From contig CM040430.1 of assembly GCA_022702705.1 (NCBI GenBank), positions 78,867,239 through 78,931,238 of the forward strand: 64,000 bases of DNA, read 5' to 3'. Under the pieces are notes generated by a model. It ran no database searches. It had not been told where the DNA came from and saw only the letters and a program-made list of their open reading frames with translations. This DNA comes from Papilionanthe hookeriana x Papilionanthe teres (taxonomy: Eukaryota; Streptophyta; Magnoliopsida; Asparagales; Orchidaceae). The position numbers were made by a program, and so were the translations under genes. Of the stretch, positions 21,925 through 34,309 are shown piece by piece; positions within the stretch are counted from its first letter, which is position 1, and every line of letters begins with the position of its first letter.

Positions 21925-23530
21925 CTGCTCTCAGGAATTTCAAAGTTTAAGTTTTCAATGGATTGAGTTTTGGAATTTCAATAGGGAATGGATCAAATTT
22001 GGAACATTTTATTTTGGGAATTCAAAGGAAGAAAGGTAGGAGAAATCACAGATTCAAAGCGAACTTCGGTAATTTCCCGACTATCCTATTGTTTGGCTTG
22101 AATTTAGGAAAGTCCTAATGTTTATTTAATGTTTTGATCTTGCCAATTTTAATTAGTTAGGACTTATATTTGTATGATAAAATCATACGAATAGCCTCGA
22201 AGATGTGAGGGTTTATGTCGTATCGGACGACTACCTCGGAGTCCTAAGACCGATTAGGGCTTAATTTGCAATGCCTAACAGAAGGTTGAGGATTTATGTT
22301 GCACTAGGCAAACTACCTCGAAGTCCTATGGTCTTGTTGTTTAATTCTAAGAATGTTTAGCTGATGTAGAGTTGTTTTGCTGACGAAGATGGCCGTGCTG
22401 CCCACCATGCTCCGGGCTCCTTGTTGTTGCAGCGGTTTAGTTTTAGAAGTCATAAATCAGGAGATGAGAAAGGTGTTTTGGTTTAGAGAAAATCTTAAAA
22501 TCCAGGTGTTTTTAATATTTTAATTAAACAAATCTTAAAGTTGATTATAACAACACCGGTTAAGATCCCACGGTTCCATCCTTCCGGCATCGTTATTTTT
22601 ATCGGATTCACTTAGTCCGGATGAATTTGCTAAACTCAACCGAATGAGTTCCACACTTTCATTTAGACCGTGGGAAATCCCGTTAGCAACACGTAGGTTA
22701 CATCATCCGAGGTATTCCCGATCATCCAACAAGACGTTTTAATTTAGTTGTAGTTGTAGTTTTGTTGTTACGTTTGTGATTAAATTTTGAGTTGTTTTAT
22801 ATTTTGAAATGTTGTGGCGGTGAATTTTATCTTGTAATGACTTTTAATTTAGTTTTAGTTTCGGTTTTAGGGACTATCCTAAAGGTGTGGGTTTTCATGC
22901 AATCAGTTGTTTATCATGCAAGAAAAGTAAGTGCGATGCGATTAAATAAATTGCAATAAGGTAAATTGCAATAAAATAAAAGCGTACCTGGAGGGTCTTC
23001 CCGTCATCCCAAGCTGCACTTAAAACACAGTTAGAATATTTAAGCATTTAAAGTAAGTTCCCAGGTAAAGCTAAGGGAAGGGTTATGGTTTTCTACCAAG
23101 TTCCTAATCCTATAGCTAGTCATCTCCTATGACGTCTAGGTTCTTGCATTTTGGTTTGAGGACGATTTTCTTCATCAAAGAACAACTAAGTTCAATTGTT
23201 CTTATAAATACCCTATCGTATCGAGGAAGTGCTTAAGACGAATCTTAAACATCTTTTCAACATTTCTAGGATTATTCTAAGTCCAAGTGAATTTAATTAT
23301 ACAAATGAATTAATCGTCCGGGAGTTTAAGTTTTGTTAGCTTGCTCGATGAATCTAGGACATTTGAATATCCTATAAGTGAAGTGACACTTCTTTTAACA
23401 CTCCTTTTAAGAGTTATGACATCACGAGCTTTCGAGGGCAAATGGATGTTTGATTTTAGTTAATGGATTTAAGTTTGGAATAGTGTTCAAGTTGTTCTAG
23501 ATTTATTTTGAATTCTTCATGTCTTAAGTG

Positions 23531-23898
23531 ATGTTATATTTAATTTAATTTAATTTAATTTAACTTAATTTAATTTAATGTGGTTTAATTTAATTTAATT
23601 TAACTTAAGTTAATTTAATATAATATGGTTTAACTTAATTTAATTTAATTTGATTTAATTTTAATTTGATTTAGTTTTAATTTAATTTAGTTTAATTTAA
23701 TTTAATTTAATTTAATTTAATTTAATTTAATTTAATTTAATTTAATGTAATTTAATTTAATTTAATTTAATTTAATTTAATTTAATTTAATTTAATTTAA
23801 TTTAATTTTAATATGTTTTAATTTAATTTAATTTAATTTAATTTGTTTTAATTTAATTTAATTTATTTAATTTAATTTAATTTAATTTAATTTAATAT
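23531..23898. repeat. TTTAATT-type tract (LTR copy C)
   Basis: AT-only tract of taattt units with markers aatgtggtttaa, aatatgttttaa and aatttgttttaa. The same markers are present in copy D at 43381-43747, with a short length difference, so the two tracts share a recent origin. Confidence 0.9.
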
Positions 23899-25706
23899 TT
23901 TATTTAAAAAAAGGTTTGCTTTAAATAATTTAACTTTAACTTAATTTAATGATTAAATCTTTTAGCATTTTAAATCTTAAACTTGGATTATCATTTTAAT
24001 TAGGAATTAAATATTATTGGGATGATTAATTTAGGGATTCTTAAATTAAAGAATAAATCTCTTCCTAATGACATCCCTATTTTAATAATTCCAATTTTAT
24101 TATTCTTCCAAATTTAATTAATTATTTTAATTAAAGTTCATTTCAATTATTGTTGAATTGTTTAATAGGTTTCTACCCTTTAATTATTTAAATTTCAATC
24201 ATCCAAATCAGATTAAGATCAAATATTTTACCTTTTCATTTTATTAAGCCTAAAGTTTTAATTAAGGGTTAAAATTTTAATTACCATTTTGCCCTTCAAG
24301 CTTAATAATTTCATAACTCATTAAATTGAGCTCAAATGAACTTGAAATTTTTATGTGACTTCACTCATATGTCAATGAAGACATTAGAGGAGAAAATGTG
24401 ATTTTTCTGTATTTAATTTATTTATGTAATTATTTTTGGTGGAAAATAAGGATTTTCAAGGAAAATTTAATAATATGACCAAGGGAAAGTTTCTGTCCTT
24501 AAGAAAATTATGGGACATTCCTAATGACCAGAGGACCACTTGGACCAATTTTGGTGATTTTTTGAATTATATTATTTTTATTATAATTATTTTGAGTTTT
24601 GGAGTATTAATTAATTTAAAAATAAAATACAGGTTGAAAAATGAATTTTATATTTTTCAAAAATCTCTCTGATATCAAGGAAATCAGAGAACCAATTTTC
24701 ACAATTTTCTGATTTTTTTTCTGATTTATTATAATTATTTTAGTGGAAATGCTAGAAAATACATTTTCTTTAATTAGGGCTTTAAAATTTAATAACTCAT
24801 CATAGGGACCTAGGAAAAATATGGGGTTTGTTCCTAAGTGACTAAAATTCAAAATATGACATTTTGGTGAATTTTATTATTTTTATGATTTTTATTATTT
24901 TATTAATTATTAAAATATTAAAATAATACAAAAAATCAACTTTTTTAGAAAATTGAAATTTTAATTTTCTTAAATTCCCTAATATCGGAGAGGCTCTAAA
25001 ACCAATTTGGTGAATTTTAGAAAAGTATTTTGAAAGTTATGAATTTTCAAAGTTTAAATTAGGCTAAATGGCTTAATCAACCCATTTGATAGGGCTAACC
25101 AGACCTAATTGGCTTCAAATTTTTATGGTGGGTTCCTCTGATCCTAAAGGCCAGTGAAGAATTGATTTCAAGTCAATTTGATGTATGATTAGCTCTAATT
25201 AATTAAGAACCTATTTAGGGTGTTTAAGCCAATTAGGGTTATTCCAAGTGAATTACTTCAAAACCAATTTTTCCTAGGGTCCTCTGGTCATAAGAAACAT
25301 CACCAAATTTTCCTAGAATTTATTTCACAACATGCTAATTATTGGATTTAAAATACTCAAAACAGCAACATGAATTTGAAAAATCAATAACTTCTCATAA
25401 GGATGGCCTCTGACTTTGGAAAATTCAGGGAATGTTCCCAAATTCAGAGGCTTCAAAAGCCCTATGGTCTCATGCCATGGTGAATTTCCTATATGCATGG
25501 AGAATTAAAACAATACAGAGGGTAAATAAATCATTAAAAATAAAATACTAAATGGAATTAAATGATTTCTTTTCCACATTATTCTCCTCTGTTCACTGAG
25601 CAAGAGGGTATTTTTATTTTATTTTTCTGATTTTTCTACACAAAGTTATGAATTTTTGAAGTTTAGGGAATTAAATAAATCAGAAAATCCCTATTTTTCT
25701 ACTTAT

Positions 25707-25925
25707 CCGAGTCGGCGCCGCGTCAACCTTAGCATCTCCGAAGCGCCGCGTGTCGCCTTCTGATTCGGCACCGCCATCCGACTCGCCCGTCCCGGGACCC
25801 GCCTTTCACGTAACATCTTCTGGTCCGACGCGATCCGAGCCGTCCATCCGATACACGCGCGATCCAACGGTTCCCAGTCATCGTCTACGACGGGTGTGAA
25901 CCCGTGACCGTCGCCCTTCTAACCC
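25707..25925. other. GC-rich island inside LTR copy C
   Basis: GC-rich block from gtcggcgccgcgtcaacc to gaccgtcgcccttc, homologous to copies A, B and D. No conserved reading frame. Confidence 0.7.
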
Positions 25926-26504
25926 TAATTTCTCACTCGATTCTCAATGGATTTTCGTGTTCTTATGCTCTATGGATTCGTCTTGAGGAGACGAACACAT
26001 CCATACGGTAAACATGTGTTTAAATTGACTCAAATTAAATGGAGAATCTCTGTAAGCTCGAGAAGAAGAGTGGGTTCATACCTTTGCTCAGAGAAGTGAA
26101 GTTTCGATCTGAGAGTTGTGTCACCTTCGATTGGGTCCAAGTAAGCTTCAGATGAAGTCCCTTGGCTCAGTGAATCGTCTAGCTATGAAAGTGACCACGC
26201 GTCGATCACAAAGCTTGGAGGCCGGAACAACCGGGTGGCCCTGGGATGGGGCTTTCGGTGGGAAACTTCTCCTCTTGGTCCGGTGAAGGTGTAGGACCAG
26301 TCAATTTGAAGATTGCTCCACCGTGAAGAAGTGTCCTGGTTTTGGGCTAAAGTTCGAGCTCAAAATCGAGCTCACCTGGAGGGAATCGGGGCTGGAATTC
26401 GGTGGGGATCAAGTGCTCTATGTGTGGAGAGTGATCTGGAATGATTTTGGCAGAGTTTCCTTAAGGTTTTGGTTCAGCACCTCTCATGTCCGAGAGGAGG
26501 TGGT

Positions 26505-26515
26505 GTTTAAATAGG
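26505..26515 (-). promoter_or_regulatory. TATA-like site in LTR copy C
   Basis: Minus-strand CCTATTTAAAC next to ctctcatgtccgagagg, the same arrangement as in the other giant LTRs. Promoter role inferred. Confidence 0.35.
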
Positions 26516-28891
26516 AGAGGGTGGAGGGCCTCCCAGGGGGGTTTAAGGCTGGGGATCAGCTGCTCTGGTGAGGAGAAGAAGAGCTATGCTTGTCCATTTG
26601 GGTCGAGACAAGTCGGCAAGGGAGAATTGAATTTTTGGCTCCTCCCAAGGTCTCGGCCATGGTGTTTTCGGCAGCTCGGTGGTCGGCCGGCTGTGCATCG
26701 GTCACCATCTTGTTCGGGTGGGTCGTGTGCGGGGTTTAGTGCGATCAATCGGCCATGGACATGTGTAAAGGAGTTTGATTTAAATGGAATGGGAGAAGGC
26801 CCATTTTGGCTTGGTTTGTTTCAACTCATGCATTTGGGCTAGGTTCACCATCCAAGGCTTGACCTTGGGCTGAGGGAGAATCATTTGGGTCAGCGGAATT
26901 GGGGTAGTGAAGTCCCCATCCATGGTGAGGTGGCTAAGCATGGTATAGTGTGTGACATGCTTAAGGTGAAAAAGGTTTAAGGGAGGTTTAAGAAAGAACC
27001 CCCTCTTCTTGCCATAAATGGACTAATGACAAGTCAAAGCCCTCATGGCTTCATGTGGCTTGAGAATGGCTTGTTCATGGCTCCATTTGGCTTGGGAAAA
27101 GTTTAGTCAACTTCATGGAAATAGAATTTAGGAATTTTGGTATTTTGGTGGAGAATTTTCATGAAGCTTGATTTGGAATGGCTTAATGATGATTTTAAAA
27201 CTTAGGGGTGATTTTGATTAAATGGATGATGTGGGTAAATGTCATGTGGGCTTTGGATTAAAAACTTGGGCTTTTGAAATGGTCTTGGGTGGACTTTTTA
27301 AAGTGGTTTAAGGAAGTGGGCCTTTAGGTTTAAGAATGAGTTCATGAATGGGAATTTTTGTAAAAGGTTGGGCCAAATAATTGTTGGTTTTGGATTAGGG
27401 ATGTTTCATGAGTAATTTGAAATAGATTTAAGGTGGTTTGGGTTTGAATTGGGTTGAATTTGGGTTTATTTGGTAAATGGGCCAATGTAGGTCAAATTGG
27501 GCTAACTTGGGCCAATGTTGGGCTAGGGTTAAAATTGATGTAAAATAAATGTTGGGAAATGTTTATGGGAGTGTTTCAAAGAGGTTTTGGCTTTGGTTGG
27601 GTTTTGATTTTGAGGTTTGGGTTTATTTGGGTTAGGTTTGGGTTTAGGTCAAAATTAGGCTTTTTGATTTTAGGTTGGATTTGAGTGGGGTTTGGGTCTA
27701 AATTTTGGACAAATCATGTTAGTGTTTTGTTTATGGGGATGTTAAGGAAGGTTTAGAAAAGATTTGGGGTTAATTGGAGTTGAATTGGGTGAGTTTGGGC
27801 TAAGTTTGGGTCATGGGTCCAAAATGGGCTTTAAGGCCAAAAGAGAAATTGGATCCAAATGTCAATCAAATTGGACTTGGATTTGGTCTAGATTGGTGTT
27901 GCGGATGTTGAATTGAAGTTTAGAATTGGATTGGACCAGAATTTGGGTCAATTGGATAGGTTTGGTTTGACATTGGGTTCATTTTGGGTTAAAATGGGTC
28001 AAATTGGGGATTTTGACAAAAGTGGGGTAAATTGACAAAATTGACCCATGGTATAGTTGAACAAAATGAAATTGGGAATATTTAAGATTTTCTGGAATTT
28101 TCTGGGAATTTTCTGAATTTTTGGATTTTTTGGCTAAGAGGGGCATTTTGGGTATTTGGAGGGTATTGGGAGGTATTTTTGGAATTTTTGGTATTTTTGG
28201 GTGTGGATGATCAATTTGAGTAATTTGGGAATGTTTAGGATTGATTTTGAGGATTTTTGGGTGATTTAGGTGATTTTGCAAGTTTTGGGTGGTTTCAAGG
28301 GTATTGGGTAGGCTAGGCGGGTGTAGGGTCCCGGGGGTCAAAAATTGAAAATTTGGAAAATTGAAGCTTGGGTGAATGTAAGTGGAATGAAATCATTTTG
28401 GTTGAGCCATGAAGCCATATCAAGCCCACATGAGCCATGAAGGGACTCATTTGAGGCATCCACTATGTTGTTCCTAACCCTGCTTGCCAAGGGCTTAGGG
28501 GTTAAGGACCATCCATGTGAATCACCTTCATGAGTCGGGAGGTCAAATTGGGTATGGGTGTGTTTTCGGGAGGTGTGTGAAAGTGTAGTGTATAGGTGTA
28601 ATGTGTGTGTAAGTCAGCCCCTTCACTGGACCAGGCCACCTGTGGCGGTCCTAAGGCCAAAGAGTCCTATAGGAACTCATCCTTTAAACTTCCACATTCG
28701 ATTTCAACCCTCTAGGTGATTAGGGGTCTACAATCAAGTTTGTGGAGTTTGCGGGGAGTTAAGAAGTGGTTTGAATTTCTAAGTGGTGGGTCCCAATTCT
28801 AATCCTCTAGGATAGTCAAAGGAAAAGCCCGAGGCTAGATCCTAAGTACTAAAGAGAAGAAGAGAAGACCTCATCAAAAACGAGGTCAACA

Positions 28892-29290
28892 AATGGACCC
28901 CAATAGGTGTGGTGTGCTAACCAAGCACACCGCGTGTATTGGCGTTGACCGAAAAGATCAACAAAACCAACACAGATGTCCAAGTGACAAACTTAGGACG
29001 AAGTAGAAGAATTCCCGCTGGGGAGTGTCAAGTATATCTCTGAGACTGGAGATTCCTGAACTCTCGCTGGGGAAGGGAAAAGGAGGTGAGTCCCAAATCA
29101 CATGATCTGGGGGAATTTCGATTTAGATTTTGTTTCATTTCATGTTCAAGTCATGATGTGTAAGTTTAGATTTCGAGTTTTAATTTAGATTGAAGATTGG
29201 TTTAAAATCAATTTGAGGAAAATTGGATTTGAAATGAGAATTGAAACCTAGGTTCCAACCTCGGGATGAGAATCGGAGTTTAAGTGTTGA
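28892..29290 (-). other. Element II junction between 3' LTR and minisatellite
   Basis: Non-coding, homologous to 13979-14330 of element I. Next to the LTR the minus strand reads TATTGGGGTCCATT, the expected place for a polypurine tract; the purine run is poor. A short inverted repeat is present around ggtgtgctaaccaagcacacc. Confidence 0.55.
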
Positions 29291-29299
29291 TTGAAGGGG

Positions 29300-29890
29300 A
29301 TGAGAATAAGAATTTAGGTACTGATCTCGAAAGTCTAAAGAGAACTGGAATCGGGTTCTAGTCTCGAAGGTTTAAAGAGAAATGGAATCTGGTTCCAGTC
29401 TCAAAGGTTTAAAGAGAAATGGAAACCGGTTCCAATCTCAAAGGTCTAAAGAGAAATGGAAACCGGTTCCGATCTCAAAGGTCTAAAGAGAAATGGAAAC
29501 TGGTTCCGATCTCGAAGGTCTAAAGAGAAATGGAAACTGGTTCCGATCTCGAAGGTCTAAAGAGAAATGGAACCGGTTCGATCTCGAAGGTCTAAAGAGA
29601 AATGGAAACCGGTTCCGATCTCGAAGGTCTAAAGAGAAATGGAAACCGGTTCCAATCTCGAAGGTCTAAAGAGAAATGGAAACGGTTCCAATCTCAAAGG
29701 TCTAAAGAGAAATGGAAGCCGGTTCCAATCTCAAAGGTCTAAAGAGAATTGGAAGCTGGTTCCAATCTCAAAGTTTAATGAGAATTGGAAATGGATTCCA
29801 ATCTCGGAAGTTTAATGAGAATTGGAAATGGATTCCAATCTCGAAAGTTTAATGAGAATTGAAAATGGATTCCAATCTCGAAAGTTTATT
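29300..29890. repeat. Minisatellite of element II, about 37-bp unit
   Basis: About 15 tandem units built on ggtctaaagagaaatgga and accggttccgatctcg, period 36-38 bp. The right-hand units shift to gtttaatgagaattggaaat. It occupies the same slot as the 82-bp array of element I but the unit is unrelated in sequence and length. Confidence 0.93.
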
Positions 29891-30613
29891 TGTGTGAAGA
29901 GGGACCCAGTCTCATGCCACCAGAACCAAATCAAGCTCGTGGCTCGTGTCAATAGACCTAGTCGGTCTCCATACAGGAAGAAAGGTAGGCCACAAAAGTC
30001 GAAATGATTTCGATGTGACGAAAAAAGTTTTAGGGTTCTGAAATTGAAGTGTGGGTCTCTTGTGAGGAAGAGTTGTCCCGACAGAGAATTTCAAAGTTTC
30101 TTGAGATAAATCTCGATTTGGAGTTGATTTGAAATGTTTGAAAAGATAAATTTAGAGTGGGATCCGATTTGAGATTCATTTTCATTTTGTTTGTCCTTTA
30201 ACTTTCCAAATTTTTTTAGCTGTGTATTTAATGTTCATGTGAATTTTATTTAGCGTTCACGTGGATCTTGAAGTTATTTTTATGTTTGGATTTTTAAGGG
30301 AAAATAATTCTCATTTATTATTTATGTTTTTATTTTCTTTTTTTTTATTTTATTTTATTTTTATTATTTTTATTTTTTTTATTATTATTTTTTTTCTTTT
30401 CTGTTCTTTGTTCGAAGTTCGTTTAACTTTAATGGCGTTTCCCAGTCAATTTGCACAAAAGAGGTGAAGGCCAAAAATGTGACATCATCACTTTCATTCC
30501 AATCATGTTGAAAATACATCATACAATTCGATCTGGAATACATCTCATACAATCCTTATAGACTCAAAACGGACTATGTATGATCTTTGTCGATCCATCC
30601 AAAAAGGTATCCG
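29891..30613 (-). other. 3' untranslated region of element II
   Basis: No coding signal. It includes a T-rich stretch at 30300-30400 and a conserved segment, 30410-30475, matching 16090-16170 of element I (gttctttgttcgaagttcg). The accessory ORF tail begins at about 30614. Confidence 0.6.
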
Positions 30614-30794
30614 TCAAAAATCCATGTACGAATAAGTGAGGTACATGGTCAATAACATCACCTTCCAAGCCATCCTTGGCAAGGATGTCGTATGGATGTA
30701 CGTTGGAGGTGTGATATTTTCCATGCAACTCACGGCTCGTAAGGTCGGAGGCTCTCCGGCCTCCGTGTCCGTGTCGGAAGTGGTAAGGTGCTTT
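30614..30794 (-). pseudogene. C-terminal tail of the accessory ORF (element II)
   Basis: Continues the frame that ends the AlkB domain (RRMDDGK) with ITPPTYIHTTSLPRMAWKVM. It is the counterpart of 16045-16499. Function unknown; no domain recognised. Confidence 0.5.
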
Positions 30795-31415
30795 CCGTCG
30801 TCCATCCTTCGAAAGTAACCGAGATCCGCTTCACTCGGTACTCCCGGTATGCAATGTTTAGCGACATCCGCTCCGTTGCCTTCAGCATCATGACGGAACC
30901 TACCGGTAATGGTATCTTTACCGGCCCTCGGAACTCACTCCGGGCCTGCTATCCGGAGGTCGGATCCGAACATGATATTACACTCGTTCGTAAAAGAAAC
31001 CGTGCGTAAAGGTCCGACAAAGTCGTGGTGATCTATGTGCGGGGGTATGCGATCACCCTTCTTGTAAATATTAATGATGCAACTCGTTGGGTATGCAATC
31101 CGCCGTGCGTACCCTCCATGTTATCATTCTTTTTACCATCCTTTTAATGACTAATGGCATTGGATCCACCTGGCCATGACGGAGTATCCCGGGTGGGTTT
31201 CCCTTTATGTCTTCTGCGAAGTTGTAGCAGCATCCACATTGTATTGTAATTCTCCCCTTTCCTAGCATCCATCTCCGGGGTTCTGAGTAAGTGTTTTCTC
31301 TTAAGCGACCTGCTCGTCCCATCTTTTTCAAATCCCGGATGCAGTCCAAGATTTGTTGTTGTTCGTATTTTGAGAACACGTCTGTATGTAACTCGAGGCC
31401 TTCTAGTATATTGAT
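30795..31415 (-). pseudogene. AlkB-like Fe(II)/2OG dioxygenase domain (element II)
   Basis: The clearest copy of the captured demethylase domain. Minus strand, about 207 residues. The first part reads in one frame: INILEGLELHTDVFS, RENTYSEPRRWMLGKGR, ITIQCGCCYNFAED, GNPPGILRHG. Then come CIINIYKKGDRIPPHIDHHD (iron ligands H and D, codons at 31022-31048), SFTNECNIMFGSDLRIAG, IPLPVGSVMML, GADVAKHC (distal His, 30851-30862) and RISVTF (arginine expected to bind 2-oxoglutarate). All sit in the order and spacing of plant ALKBH9/10-type RNA m6A demethylases. At least three frame changes (near 31080, 30930 and 30870) stop this copy from making a full protein. Substrate (element RNA) is inference. 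Confidence 0.92.
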
Positions 31416-32208
31416 CCTCCTGCCTCTGATTCTCTCGAAGTATTCAAAAGTTTTCTTCTCGACATTCTGTATTCTTTCTAGCTCGTATTCTGGGATAATT
31501 TGCAAATGGCGAGGCACGGTGATGTACTCGTGGGATATATGGCTCAATCCCTTCACGTTCTCCTGCATACCTCGGCTCCTCGGGGATGATGTCCGTCGGG
31601 ACATCCTCCGGGGTTGCTTCTGCAACAAGGTCATGCATTACTGGTGACTTTATCTGGTGGCGTAGTAGCCTTCTTTCTTCTGTTCTTGAGGTTTCCCTAG
31701 TTTCTTCTGTTATCCTTGGAGCTATCCTTCTTTCTTCAGGTTCCTGGCGAACCGGTATCCTTGAAGTATATGCACTGGCAGTAGCAACTGTCTCGTCGCG
31801 CTGGTCCGCTGCTAATTTAGTTAACATCTTGCGGATACGGCGATTTTTATTTCTCCGTTGAGTTGCTCGTGAGAGTAGCTCTTCGTATTTCATGACTTTC
31901 ACGTGGGCGCGGCGCCGACAAGCTCGCCCTCCGCCGTAGCGACTGACGTACTTGATTCTCTTGTCCTCTTCGGTGTTTGTTCTTCTTTTCTTATCGCTGG
32001 ATTGGTGGCTTGGGCCACCCACTTTCATTATCGTCCGATCAGGCGGTTCCTCTCGGTCAACTGGGACCCAGTCACTTTCCTCGTATTGCAAGCCTGCTGG
32101 TGCGAAGTCTGAGTCAATCTCTATTATCGCTCCATCTTTCACCCTCTTTTCGTCGAGTGCAAGGCTTACGCCATTTCTAAAGTTCAGGACCAACCGCCCG
32201 CTCGACAT
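31416..32208 (-). pseudogene. N-terminal part of the AlkB accessory ORF (element II)
   Basis: Minus-strand frame starting at the ATG at 32208 (MSSGRLVLNFRNGVSL), downstream of integrase by about 260 bp. An earlier ATG at 32265 is in frame but the 32208 start matches element I. The opening of about 40 residues is followed by a highly charged region with DREEPPDRT, RRNKNRRIRKMLTKLAADQR and acidic tracts, and then the AlkB domain in another frame. The opening resembles ORF1 of the same element (GRLVLNFRNGVSL versus PKLIFSFTNGLDF, with a later DGAII versus NGIIRF). It may be a targeting or RNA-contact module shared by two proteins of the element. Confidence 0.75.
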
Positions 32209-32469
32209 TTCCTTGCGAAAAGACAAGGAAAAGGATCGAGGGACATGTACTAAGAACAAGAACATTAAGAAAATGTTTATTAAAGACAGTCTTTTTTTTA
32301 TTACTTTTTATATTTTTCAATTTAACAGGAATGAAGTGGGATAAGATCAGGAAAGAGATTTTGATTTGGAAGAGAGAACAAAGAAAACTTTATTATCATG
32401 ATTTTATTTATTTTAGCACATTTTTTATTATTTTGGGTTCGGACCCAGTCATAAGTAATTACTTCACCC

Positions 32470-33730
32470 GTGCTTCTAGGGATGGAAAATTCATTCCTTC
32501 GAAACATCGAGTAGCGTAATACTTTTTCAAGTATCGTCCATTGATCGGAAGCATATGTCGTTCTCCTTGGCGACTCACTAGCCGATAGAGCCTCCCGAGT
32601 AGATCGCCTCAACTACAAACGGTCCCTCCCAAGTGGGTTCAAATTTTCCTCCCATCTTGCGGTGTGCAAGAATAGGTCTTTTGAGAAAGAGAACTAAGTC
32701 ACCAACTTTGAAGGTTCTCGGGCGGACTCGATCCGTCATGGGCTTCGAACCATCTTAGCTTCGTATAGTTCTAAATTCTCCGTCGCGCTCGCAAGTCTTT
32801 TCCCTTCCGAGCTTTCCAATTCTTCTAGTCGCAATTTGGCATTCTCTTCCGTCGTGATTTTGTTTGCAACCGCAATCCTAAGTGAAGGAAGTCTGGACCT
32901 CTAAAGGTAACACTCGCCTCGGACCCATATACCAGAGTGTAAGGTGTAGCTTGAGTAGGAGTTCTGAAGGTTGTCCAGTAGGCCCATAAGGCTTCTAATA
33001 ACTTCTCGTGCCAATTTCTCTTATTGTCGTCTAAAGTATTCTTTAAAATTTGAACGAGAGTTTTATTAAAAGCCTCAGCAAGGCCGTTTGCTCTTGGGTA
33101 GTAAATTGTTGAATATCGCCGCCGATTCCGTGTCTCCCGACAAAATTGTTGATTTGCGTGCTTCCGAATGCCGACCCATTATCCGAGATGATCTCGCGCG
33201 GCACTCCGAAACGGTAGACAACTTGGTTCTTAAAAACCGTAGCACGTGATGTGCTTTCACTTCTCCGAGTGGAACCGCCTCCGCCCACTGGAAAAGTAAT
33301 CAGTAGCCGCAAGAATGAAGCGATGTCCTTTTGAAGATGGTGGTTCTATTGGACCCACTATATCCGTGCCCCAACATTCAAATGGCCACGACGCAATTGT
33401 CGGATGTAGCACATTTGGAGGTTGGTGTAGAACCACTCCGTGCACTTGGCATTGGTGACGCCTCTTGGCTATTTTCATGCGATCGGTCATCATCGAGGGC
33501 CGGTAGTACCCTAGTCTTTTAATTTTCATTTTCATCTTCGGACCCGACCGGTGAGCGCCACGAGTCCCGAGTGCACCTCTTTAACAATTTCACGGGCCTC
33601 GGACCCGCTAGGCACCTTAGCCACATTCGATCAAAAGACCTTCCGTATAATGTATTGTTTATTAATGCGTAGGACGAGTTCTTTTCTTGATCCGATGGGC
33701 TAACGACCTATCGTCCGGTAGTTTTCCCGT
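32470..33730 (-). pseudogene. Integrase of element II
   Basis: Counterpart of 18152-19449. Readable motifs are the zinc-finger half ending RRHQC, then CWGTDIVGPIEPP (first catalytic D), IISDNGSAFG (second D), YYPRANGLAEAFNKTL (E, near 33075) and the C-terminal GRTTYASDQW and FRRNEF. The frame changes several times, so it is non-functional as it stands. Confidence 0.88.
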
Positions 33731-34309
33731 TTGCAGGTAATCTATTAATGGTCGTCGCCAATCTTCCGTGTTTTCCGTCACTGTTGCAATTGATTCTTCT
33801 CCTTTTTCTGATTTGTGTATTGTGTCTATATCGAGCTGTGATAGGACCTGACGTCCGTGAACCGACACTTCCACTGATTCATCTTGCAAACAGGCAAATT
33901 CTTTTGCGAGACGGGCTAGCGCATCCACTAAAGCGTTTTCTTTCGGGGATTTTGTAGATTGTCACATTCGGAATCTGTTCCAACAGCTTGTATGGCATAC
34001 TCGGAAGTATTGCTCGAGTCTTGGTTTTAAAATTTTGTACTCGTCCGACGATCCGTTGAATGATTAACTGCGAATCCCGTAGATGTTGATGTCCGTTATA
34101 CCCATTCGAATAGTTAATTCCGATCCCGTTATGAGGGCTTCGTATTCTGCTTCGTTATTTGTACACGACTGCGTCAAGTGGTAGGAGTATCTTAACATCC
34201 CCCGCTCCGGTGTTATAAAGATTAGTCCGATCCCCGCCTTACGGGCACTTATCACTTGCGATTCTTCGTTTTTATGTGTCGAAGACGCTCCGTCGAAATA
34301 TAATTCCCA
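33731..34309 (-). pseudogene. Second (archaeal-type) RNase H domain and linker, element II
   Basis: RRWELYFDGASS at about 34309, then GIGLIFITPERG, TNNEAEYEALITGSEL and ITDINIYG, with LARLAKEFACLQ and a linker before integrase. The acidic residues of the first half are present. Presence of this extra RNase H after the usual one supports assignment to the Tat/Ogre branch. Confidence 0.85.

Larger units (their letters stand above)
21925..28891 (-). mobile_element. LTR copy C: main part of the 3' LTR of element II
   Basis: Continues the LTR interrupted at 6773 and runs to ...cgaggtcaaca at 28891. It is very similar to LTR D throughout, including the TTTAATT tract, which supports the two being the LTRs of one element. 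Between 21930 and 23530 and between 23900 and 25700 it holds AT-rich sequence with no gene. With the 399-bp fragment on the left it amounts to about 7.37 kb, lacking only the first 78 bp. Confidence 0.9.

Noticed and set aside
24436..24852. Short frames in LTR copy C and their counterpart in copy A
   Set aside because: AT-rich frames without motifs; broken in copies B and D.
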